Origin: Actinomycetota bacterium
GTDB lineage: Bacteria > Actinomycetota > Actinomycetes > Streptosporangiales > Streptosporangiaceae
Length of the DNA: 6,112 nucleotides
Direction: 5' to 3'
Assembly (NCBI GenBank): GCA_003161205.1
Contig: PMOU01000216.1
Span: forward strand, 1-6,112
Below the pieces are notes generated by a model that was given only the letters and a program-made list of their open reading frames with translations, was not told where the DNA came from and made no database searches. The first letter of the stretch is position 1. Every line of letters begins with the position of its first letter. Positions 1-3,965 of the stretch are shown one piece after another. A program made the translations under genes and the position numbers.

Positions 1-690
1 ACGCCGGGCATCGAGCGGGTCAGGATCAGCTACCTGCAGCCCGCCGAGCTGCGGCCCGGGCTGATCGAGGTCATCGCCGGCACGCCGGGGGTGGCCCCCT
101 ACTTCGACCTGTCGTTCCAGCACGCCAGCGGCCGGGTGCTGCGGGCGATGCGGCGGTTCGGTGACCGCGAGCGTTTCCTCACCCTGCTCGAGCAGATCAG
201 GCGGCTCAGCCCGGAGGCCGGCGTCCGGTCCAACTTCATCGTCGGCTTCCCCGGCGAGACCGCGGCCGACCTGAAGGAGCTCGAGCTATTCCTCAGCGAC
301 GCCGGGCTGGACGCCATCGGGATCTTCGGCTACTCCGACGAGGACGGCACCGAGGCCGCGTCGCTGCCGGACAAGCTGGACGGCGCGGAGGTGGCCCGCC
401 GGGTGGAGGAGTTCGCCGCCCTGGCCGATGAGCTGATGACCCAGCGCGCCGAGGCCAGGCTCGGCGAGAGCCTTGACGTGCTGATCGAAGAAGAGACCGA
501 CGACGGAGCCTACGAAGGCCGGGCCGCTCACCAGGCCCCTGAGGTCGACGGGGTCACGACGGTCCGTACGCAGGGCCGGCTCGCACGGGGCCGGCTCGCG
601 GCCGGTGATATGGTCCGCGCCGTGGTGACCGGGTCGGACGGGGTGGACCTGATCGCGTCGGCCACGATGGGCGACGTGAACCTGCGGTGA
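1..690 (+). CDS. rimO: Ribosomal protein S12 methylthiotransferase RimO (3' part, 5' end outside window)
   Basis: RimO is a radical-SAM enzyme that puts a methylthio group on a conserved aspartate of ribosomal protein S12. The frame is open from base 1, so this is the C-terminal 229 residues; the CxxxCxxC iron-sulfur motif must lie upstream of the window. Visible family signatures are the strand before [10 protein letters not shown] (the MiaB/RimO 'D-x-QH-x-S' block), [12 protein letters not shown], and [10 protein letters not shown], the late radical-SAM barrel motif. The last ~65 residues form a TRAM-like beta domain containing [12 protein letters not shown]. That 'APEVDG' signature favours RimO over the tRNA enzyme MiaB. 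The TGA stop overlaps the GTG start of pgsA by 4 bp, which suggests a polycistronic mRNA with coupled translation. An internal ATG at 91 is not the true start, because family homology continues upstream of it. Confidence 0.93.
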   Translation, partial: TPGIERVRISYLQPAELRPGLIEVIAGTPGVAPYFDLSFQHASGRVLRAMRRFGDRERFLTLLEQIRRLSPEAGVRSNFIVGFPGETAADLKELELFLSDAGLDAIGIFGYSDEDGTEAASLPDKLDGAEVARRVEEFAALADELMTQRAEARLGESLDVLIEEETDDGAYEGRAAHQAPEVDGVTTVRTQGRLARGRLAAGDMVRAVVTGSDGVDLIASATMGDVNLR

Positions 691-1268
691 CCCCCGAGGT
701 CGGGCTCTGGAATGTGGCCAACGTCCTCACGCTGGCGCGTATCGTCCTGGTTCCGGTCTTCGTCGCCTTCCTGCTGGCGGGCGGAACGGCCTGGCGGCTC
801 ATCGCCCTGGCCACGTTCTGCGCCGCCAGCCTGACCGACCTGCTCGACGGGCGGCTGGCCCGCAGCCGGGGGCTGGTGACCGACTTCGGCAAGATCGCCG
901 ACCCGGTGGCCGACAAGGCCCTGACCGGAGCGGCCCTGATCTGCCTGTCGGCCCTCGGCGAACTGCCGTGGTGGGTCACCGGAGTAATCATGTTCCGGGA
1001 GATCGGGGTGACCGCGCTGCGGTTCTGGGTGATCCGGCAGGGCGTGATCGCGGCCAGCCGCGGTGGCAAGGCCAAGACCCTCCTTCAGGTCATCGCGATC
1101 TGCCTGTACGTGCTGCCCAGCTCGCTGAGCCCGCCGGGCATCGTCCGCGGGCTCTTCATGGCGGCGGCGGTCGTGGTGACCGTGGTGACCGGCATCGACT
1201 ATGTGCTTCAGGCGGTGCGCCTGCACCGTTCCGGGCCAGCGGCCCAGTCAGACCTAGGGGAGGCATGA
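687..1268 (+). CDS. pgsA: CDP-diacylglycerol--glycerol-3-phosphate 3-phosphatidyltransferase
   Basis: This integral membrane enzyme makes phosphatidylglycerophosphate from CDP-diacylglycerol and glycerol-3-phosphate, the committed step to phosphatidylglycerol and cardiolipin. The 193-residue product has the complete CDP-alcohol phosphotransferase signature D-x2-DG-x2-AR-x8-G-x3-D-x3-D at D51, D54, G55, A58, R59, G68, D72 and D76. The aspartates bind the metal ions and the CDP moiety. Hydrophobic segments at about residues 10-32, 36-50, 80-105, 130-145 and 155-175 fit the usual multi-helix membrane fold, and the length is typical. N-terminal [11 protein letters not shown] is the usual PgsA opening. 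The start is GTG at 687, inside the rimO stop (GTGA); no strong Shine-Dalgarno is visible, consistent with coupling. The 3' end overlaps the ATG of the CinA gene (ATGA). A related CDP-alcohol transferase with another acceptor is possible but less likely. Confidence 0.94.
   Translation: MTPEVGLWNVANVLTLARIVLVPVFVAFLLAGGTAWRLIALATFCAASLTDLLDGRLARSRGLVTDFGKIADPVADKALTGAALICLSALGELPWWVTGVIMFREIGVTALRFWVIRQGVIAASRGGKAKTLLQVIAICLYVLPSSLSPPGIVRGLFMAAAVVVTVVTGIDYVLQAVRLHRSGPAAQSDLGEA
1256..1263 (+). promoter_or_regulatory. Shine-Dalgarno for the CinA-domain gene (start-deciding)
   Basis: The run AGGGGAGG lies at the end of pgsA. Its GGAGG core (1259-1263) is one base from the ATG at 1265 but 7 bases from the in-frame GTG at 1271. 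The AGGGG part (1256-1260) is 4 bases from the ATG. Either start is possible; the overlap with pgsA favours ATG and the spacing favours GTG. Confidence 0.55.
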
Positions 1269-1804
1269 TCGTGGTCGTGGGTTCCGGGTCTTCGGATTCG
1301 TCGGATTCATCCGCGGGTGACGGGGCCCGCGACCTGGCGGTGCAGATTCTCGACCGGCTGCGGGCCGCCGGCCAGACGGTCGCCGTCGCCGAGTCGCTGA
1401 CCGGCGGCCTCGTCGCGGCGGCGCTGACCGACGTGCCCGGCGCTTCGGTGGCCTTCCGCGGCGGGGTGGTCGCCTACGCGACCGAGCTCAAGGCGGCCCT
1501 GCTCGGCGTGGACTCCCTGATGCTCGCCCGGCACGGCGCGGTCTACCCGCCGGTCGCCGCGGCGATGGCGGAGGGCGTCAGGACCCGGCTGGGCGCGACC
1601 TACGGGGTGGCGACGACCGGGGTCGCCGGACCGGAAACCTCAGACGGCCAGCCGGTGGGCACGGCGCACATCGCGGTGAGCGTGGCGGACGACACGGTGG
1701 TAAGGACCATCGCGTTGGCCGGCGACAGGCAGGAGATACGTAGACTGACGGTAGAACATGCCCTGGGACTGCTGCTCGGCAGGCTCGGGGAAGAGAGTTA
1801 CTGA
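1265..1804 (+). CDS. CinA C-terminal domain protein, nicotinamide-nucleotide amidohydrolase (PncC type)
   Basis: The protein is 179 residues and consists only of the CinA C-terminal domain, without the N-terminal MoeA-like domain of full CinA. Members of this family deamidate nicotinamide mononucleotide to nicotinate mononucleotide in pyridine nucleotide salvage. Family motifs are AESLTGG (42-48, with S44), FRGGVVAYATELKAALLGV (64-82, with K76), TTGVAGP (117-123) and the QPVGTAHIAV strand. S44 and K76 sit where the family's catalytic Ser and Lys are expected. Residues 6-20 are a Ser/Gly/Asp-rich low-complexity extension. The ATG at 1265 overlaps the pgsA stop, but GGAGG at 1259-1263 is only one base upstream of it. 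A GTG at 1271 lies 7 bases from that site and could be the real start, shortening the protein by two residues. Deamidase activity is inferred from the family. Confidence 0.92.
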   Translation: MIVVVGSGSSDSSDSSAGDGARDLAVQILDRLRAAGQTVAVAESLTGGLVAAALTDVPGASVAFRGGVVAYATELKAALLGVDSLMLARHGAVYPPVAAAMAEGVRTRLGATYGVATTGVAGPETSDGQPVGTAHIAVSVADDTVVRTIALAGDRQEIRRLTVEHALGLLLGRLGEESY

Positions 1805-1811
1805 TTACAGC

Positions 1812-1846
1812 GTTACGTTGGCAGCGAACGCAGGGTGGCATGATCT
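1812..1846 (+). promoter_or_regulatory. Candidate clgR promoter with overlapping ClgR-like operator
   Basis: The 108-bp gap before clgR contains TTGGCA (1818-1823) and, 17 bases on, TGATCT (1841-1846), a weak -35/-10 pair. The -35 lies inside GTTACGTTGGCAGCGAAC (1812-1829). Compared with the ClgR box I recall from corynebacteria (CGC-YNANR-GCG with A/T-rich flanks), the CGT-TGGCA-GCG core keeps the spacing and the right half but has three mismatches. ClgR proteins often regulate their own gene, so an autoregulatory site here would make sense. This is pattern matching only. Confidence 0.3.
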
Positions 1847-1912
1847 CGCGGACTGACGGTAACGCCAGGTACCGTGGAGGTGTTGGCGGTTTGGCCTCGG
1901 AAGGGGAGTGCG

Positions 1913-2320
1913 ATGGTTCTGCTCCGACAGCTGCTTGGTGATGTGCTTCGCCGGCTGCGCCTGCGGCAGGGTCGCACGCTGCGCGAGGTCTCCGCTTCGG
2001 CGCGCGTGTCCCTCGGTTACCTGTCCGAAGTAGAGCGCGGGCAGAAGGAAGCCTCCTCCGAGCTGCTCGCCGCGATCTGCGGCGCGCTGAACACCCCGCT
2101 GTCCCAGGTGTTCCGTGAGGTGTCAGACAACTTCGCCCTGGCCGAGCTGCAGAGCGAGCCCGTCCTGGCCATTCCCCGGGAGCCCGGCCTCCGGGTGCCC
2201 GCCGACGCCAGCGCCGGCCGGTCCGGCGAGCGCGGTTTCGTCCCGATCAGCACCATCGTCTCCGACGAGGACCTCGGCTCCGCCGACGGCTTCGAGGTCA
2301 CCGATATGGTGTCCGTCTGA
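1913..2320 (+). CDS. clgR: XRE-family transcriptional regulator ClgR (Clp gene regulator)
   Basis: This is a 135-residue DNA-binding protein with an N-terminal helix-turn-helix of the Cro/CI (XRE) type at about residues 8-67. The stretch [20 protein letters not shown], then [13 protein letters not shown] and [12 protein letters not shown], is almost the diagnostic ClgR sequence. In actinobacteria ClgR activates clpP/clpC and other proteostasis and stress genes, and pgsA-cinA-clgR is a recurring order. ATG at 1913 was chosen because AAGGGGAG (1901-1908) lies 4 bases upstream and family homology starts at [15 protein letters not shown]; the frame runs on to a GTG at 1874, but that extension has no support. 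The C-terminal half (80-135) is poorly conserved and ends in DMVSV, not the Ala-rich end (such as LAVA) known from other ClgR proteins. The TGA stop is the first of three in-frame TGAs in a hexamer repeat. Confidence 0.9.
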   Translation: MVLLRQLLGDVLRRLRLRQGRTLREVSASARVSLGYLSEVERGQKEASSELLAAICGALNTPLSQVFREVSDNFALAELQSEPVLAIPREPGLRVPADASAGRSGERGFVPISTIVSDEDLGSADGFEVTDMVSV

Positions 2321-2358
2321 CCCTGACCCTGACCCTGCTCCTGCTCCTGACGCTGAGC
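2317..2358 (+). repeat. Seven CTGNNN hexamers spanning the clgR stop
   Basis: Seven consecutive six-base units begin with CTG: CTGACC three times (2317-2334), CTGCTC twice (2335-2346), CTGACG and CTGAGC. The first unit contains the clgR stop codon. Because the period is a multiple of three, TGA recurs in the same frame at 2318, 2324 and 2330. Confidence 0.85.
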
Positions 2359-2361
2359 TTC

Positions 2362-2393
2362 CTGACGCGGGGCGTCAGACCCAGGCGCTGGGG
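2362..2393. terminator. Hairpins between convergent clgR and the Rrf2 gene, probable shared terminator
   Basis: CTGACGC (2362-2368) and GCGTCAG (2372-2378) form a perfect 7-bp stem with a GGG loop. The right arm contains the stop codon of the leftward Rrf2-family gene (2375-2377). Just after it, CCCAG (2380-2384) and CTGGG (2388-2392) make a 5-bp stem followed on the + strand by G and TTTT (2394-2397), the only short T run here. The convergent position supports a two-way terminator, but neither stem has a long T tract. Confidence 0.5.
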
Positions 2394-2824
2394 TTTTCCG
2401 TCAGGAGGCGAACCATGTCGGGCAGGGTCCCTGACACGATGTCGGCCAGCGTGACCTGCTCCAGGACGGCCCGCTCGTTAGCACGCAGCGCGATCCAGAC
2501 GTGCTGCAGGGGCTCGGCCACGCCCGGGTAGGTGACATTCTCCGGCCGCTCGCCGCGCACCCCGAGGAGCTGGCCGTCGATCGCCCTGATGATGTCCGCC
2601 AGCGAGATCTCGGCCGCCGGACGCGCCAGCCAGAAACCGCCGTCCGGCCCGCGCTGGCTGCGGATGATCCCGGCCCGCCGGAGCTGAGTCAGGATAGTCT
2701 CCAGGAACTTGCCTGGTATCTGCTGCGCGCGGGCAAGCTGGTCGGCCGTGACGTGACCGCTGCTGGCCGCGGCGAGCTCGATCGCGGCACGCAGCGCATA
2801 GTCGGCGCGGGCTGACAGTCGCAT
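2375..2824 (-). CDS. Rrf2-family transcriptional regulator, cysteine-free (CymR/Rv1287-like)
   Basis: The 149-residue product starts MRLSARADYALRAAIELA, the standard Rrf2 opening. The winged helix-turn-helix lies at about residues 25-59 (VTADQLARAQQIPGKFLETI, then LTQLRRAGIIRSQRG), followed by the wing GPDGGFWLARP, ISLADIIRAIDG and a long dimerisation helix near 107-123. IscR, NsrR and RsrR bind iron-sulfur clusters through cysteines around residues 90-105. This protein has no cysteine anywhere, so it should be a cluster-free member such as CymR. From memory it resembles mycobacterial Rv1287, which lies beside sulfate-assimilation genes; no such genes are in this window, so the target is unknown. 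ATG at 2822-2824 fits the family start exactly; no good Shine-Dalgarno precedes it. The stop lies in a hairpin shared with convergent clgR. Confidence 0.92.
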   Translation of the reverse strand: MRLSARADYALRAAIELAAASSGHVTADQLARAQQIPGKFLETILTQLRRAGIIRSQRGPDGGFWLARPAAEISLADIIRAIDGQLLGVRGERPENVTYPGVAEPLQHVWIALRANERAVLEQVTLADIVSGTLPDMVRLLTENPSAWV

Positions 2825-2842
2825 GCTCGTAATTATGCACGT
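2825..2842 (-). promoter_or_regulatory. Candidate -10 region of the Rrf2-family gene
   Basis: On the minus strand CATAAT (2837-2832) lies 7 bases before the A of the ATG, which would place the transcript start at or very near the start codon. No convincing -35 is visible at 16-18 bases, and the region carries an AT-rich TAATTA palindrome (2830-2835). A leaderless or very short leader mRNA and autoregulation are possible; evidence is weak. Confidence 0.3.
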
Positions 2843-2907
2843 TCCCCACTGCTTTTATCGCATTAGCGCGCCAGGCTTCCCCCAGCCCCGCCCTCTGCTG
2901 CCGCGTA

Positions 2908-3099
2908 CTAGCCGACTTCGGCCGCCAGATCCGCATAGGCAGGCTCGAGCTCGTCCCACCGGGCGTTGGCGTCGCAGCGCTCACGCCCGGCGAGGTGGGC
3001 GCCGAGATCTTCGACGTGGACCTGCACCCCCGCCCCGTCGGCGGCGAGCAGCAGGCTGCCCAGGATGCGGTGGCCCGCGCCTGCCTCGCTGGTGGTCAT
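2908..3099 (-). pseudogene. SRPBCC/AHSA1-family gene with large in-frame internal deletion
   Basis: The reading frame starts with ATG overlapping the ArsR stop (ATGA), with AAGGGG 6 bases upstream, the usual coupled arrangement of ArsR-SRPBCC pairs. The product is only 63 residues. Its first ~15 residues (MTTSEAGAGHRILGSL) match the remembered start of actinobacterial SRPBCC/AHSA1 proteins, and residues ~24-60 (VQVHVEDLGAHLAGRERCDA, then NARWDELEPAYADL) match the end of the same family. Full-length members have about 150-180 residues, so roughly 100 residues, the body of the ligand-binding helix-grip fold, are missing. The join lies near LLLAADGAGV (17-26). Without the core the protein cannot form the normal cavity, so it is probably a non-functional remnant, though the frame remains intact to TAG. 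A start further upstream in this frame lies inside arsR and is not supported. A genuine new small protein is the alternative. Confidence 0.72.
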
Positions 3100-3422
3100 C
3101 GGGTGCCCCTTCGTTCGTGCTTGCCCCGGGCTATCTCGGTGTGCAGGGCGTCCAGCCGCTGTTCCCACAGGGCCCGGTACCGGCCCAGCCATTCATCGAC
3201 CTCGGCGAGCGGCTCGGCGCGCAGGCTGTAGATCCGCCGCTGCGCCTCCTGGCGGACCTCGACGAGCCCCGCCTCCCGCAGCACCCGCAGATGCCGCGAT
3301 ACCCCCGGGCGGGCGATCGGCAGCAGCGCCGCCAGCTCACCCGCGGTGGCCGGACCGCCGGTCAAGGTCTCAAGCATCATCCGCCGGCTCTCGTCCGCCA
3401 GTGCCCGCAGAACCGCTTCCAT
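3096..3422 (-). CDS. ArsR-family winged-helix transcriptional repressor
   Basis: The 108-residue protein has the ArsR layout: MEAVLRALADESRRMMLETL at the start, the helix-turn-helix GPATAGELAALLPIARPGVS, RHLRVLREAGLV, and the wing VEVRQEAQRRIYSL, then a C-terminal helix containing LAEVDEWLGRYRALWEQRLD. The end is typical of ArsR proteins encoded next to SRPBCC/AHSA1 genes. There are no cysteines, so metal sensing through a thiolate site is not expected; the signal is unknown. ATG at 3420-3422 matches the family start and is 7 bases from a -10 box, with no Shine-Dalgarno, suggesting leaderless translation. The TGA stop overlaps the downstream SRPBCC remnant by 4 bp. With that partner damaged, the regulator may be an orphan that mainly controls its own promoter. 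Confidence 0.92.
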   Translation of the reverse strand: MEAVLRALADESRRMMLETLTGGPATAGELAALLPIARPGVSRHLRVLREAGLVEVRQEAQRRIYSLRAEPLAEVDEWLGRYRALWEQRLDALHTEIARGKHERRGTR

Positions 3423-3428
3423 AGCACG

Positions 3429-3458
3429 AATGTACCAATGTAGTTACGTAACCGTCAA
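3429..3458 (-). promoter_or_regulatory. arsR promoter (-35 TTGACG, -10 TACATT)
   Basis: On the minus strand TTGACG (3458-3453) is followed after 18 bases by TACATT (3434-3429). The -35 matches the housekeeping consensus at 5 of 6 positions and the -10 at 4 of 6. The A of the arsR ATG is the seventh base after the -10, so transcription should start at the start codon. Confidence 0.6.
3443..3452. promoter_or_regulatory. Operator-like palindrome in the arsR promoter
   Basis: GTTACGTAAC is a perfect 10-bp palindrome immediately downstream of the arsR -35, within the spacer. A repressor bound there would block RNA polymerase, the usual ArsR autoregulation mechanism. AATGTA also occurs twice at 3429-3434 and 3437-3442. 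Binding by this ArsR is inferred from position. Confidence 0.5.
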
Positions 3459-3516
3459 GATACATAAGTGGGCGCCAGTGCGCCGTGCCGCCCAGCGAAC
3501 CGGCTGCGGCCCTCCC

Positions 3517-3575
3517 TGCCGTGCACCCGCGGCCGTGCACCCGCGGCCGTGCACCCGCTGCCGTGCGCTACCCGC
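3517..3575. repeat. 14-bp tandem repeat, three copies plus a degenerate fourth
   Basis: The unit is KGCCGTGCACCCGC: 3517-3530 (first base T), 3531-3544 and 3545-3558 (first base G, identical to each other). A fourth copy at 3559-3575 has TGCCGTGC, three extra bases, then ACCCGC. Each unit contains the GTGCAC palindrome. No reading frame is supported across it. Confidence 0.85.
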
Positions 3576-3673
3576 TGCAATCGCTGCTGTACTAGCTCGC
3601 GATCACGCGGTAGAATCGCATACGCAACTTGAGAACCACTAGATAGAAATCTTCATTCAGGACACTTGCCACA

Positions 3674-3780
3674 CTTCAGCAACGCAGGAATCTCAGATCA
3701 GACCCGTCTTGTCGGACAACCCCAGTAACGCAGGCTCCCTACCCTCAGTAGCGCACCTACTCACCCCAGTAGCACCTACG
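3674..3780. repeat. Degenerate CAGYA-ACGCA direct repeats
   Basis: CTTCAGCAACGCAGG (3674-3688) and CCCCAGTAACGCAGG (3720-3734) share 12 of their 15 bases. Related words follow at 3742-3760 (CCTCAGTAGCGCACCTAC) and 3764-3780 (CCCCAGTAGCACCTACG). Copies are 46, then about 22 bases apart and imperfect. The repeats are real, but I cannot say what they do. Confidence 0.5.
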
Positions 3781-3805
3781 CCGGACCTCCGTCAGACCTG
3801 TATCC

Positions 3806-3834
3806 CAACCCCGGTGCACGTGCATAATGGGTTG
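3806..3834. promoter_or_regulatory. Nested dyad, possible operator upstream of the STAND/TPR gene
   Basis: Outer arms CAACCC (3806-3811) and GGGTTG (3829-3834) enclose the perfect palindrome TGCACGTGCA (3815-3824). The two centres differ by half a base. The element lies in the AT-richer region about 130 bp before the STAND gene start, which suits a regulator binding site, although no promoter is firmly placed. Confidence 0.35.
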
Positions 3835-3904
3835 TTAGTGAAGATCCCAATCTGGATAAAGCTCCCCGTGTCTAAACCTTCACATGTTATGGATTAAGTA
3901 TTCC

Positions 3905-3964
3905 GAGGAGGTTTTCGACGCGGATGAATAGATGGGGGTAGCGGGCTGTGGTGCCCTCAGGAGG
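3905..3964 (+). promoter_or_regulatory. Two ribosome-binding sites and a five-codon mini-ORF before the STAND gene
   Basis: GAGGAGG (3905-3911) precedes ATG at 3924 by 12 bases. That ATG opens the peptide MNRWG and ends at TAG (3939-3941), in the same frame as the large gene. A second site, AGGAGG (3959-3964), touches ATG 3966; GGGGG (3934-3938) is 9 bases before GTG 3948. Either this is a leader peptide with re-initiation, or the TAG is a nonsense change in an older, longer N-terminus. Confidence 0.4.
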
Positions 3965-3965
3965 A

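Larger units (their letters stand above)
3459..3965. other. About 500 bp without a convincing gene
   Basis: Short open frames here lack family features, good ribosome sites or actinomycete codon use, and I recognise no RNA gene. The left part (to about 3575) is GC-rich and holds a 14-bp tandem repeat. From about 3600 to 3900 the composition changes: the two 60-base lines I counted (3601-3660 and 3841-3900) are about 43% and 40% GC. This part holds degenerate CAGTA repeats and a dyad at 3806-3834, and must contain the promoter of the downstream STAND gene. TTGTTA (3832-3837) with GATAAA (3855-3860) at 17 bases is one weak promoter candidate. Confidence 0.6.

Noticed and set aside
968..1264. 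Upstream extension of the CinA-domain frame to 968
   Set aside because: The extra sequence overlaps pgsA, is Arg/Gly-rich without family match, and the homologous domain starts after 1265.
1743..1861. Direct repeat of GACTGACGGTA (1743-1753 and 1851-1861)
   Set aside because: One copy is inside the CinA-domain coding sequence, and an 11-base match is expected by chance in this window.
2823..3642. Plus-strand frames over the ArsR/SRPBCC region (for example 2823-3443 and 3346-3642)
   Set aside because: They mirror the minus-strand arsR and SRPBCC remnant, are Pro/Arg-rich, and show no recognisable motif.
3517..3780. CRISPR array
   Set aside because: The 14-bp units are head to tail without spacers, and the CAGTA repeats are too short, imperfect and unevenly spaced.
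3709..3897. 62-residue plus-strand frame in the AT-rich gap
   Set aside because: No ribosome site of note and no family resemblance; its composition follows the underlying repeats. A small gene cannot be fully excluded.
3576..3900. tRNA gene or attachment site in the low-GC stretch
   Set aside because: No cloverleaf arms or T-loop GTTCRA motif could be found, and there is no integrase in the window.
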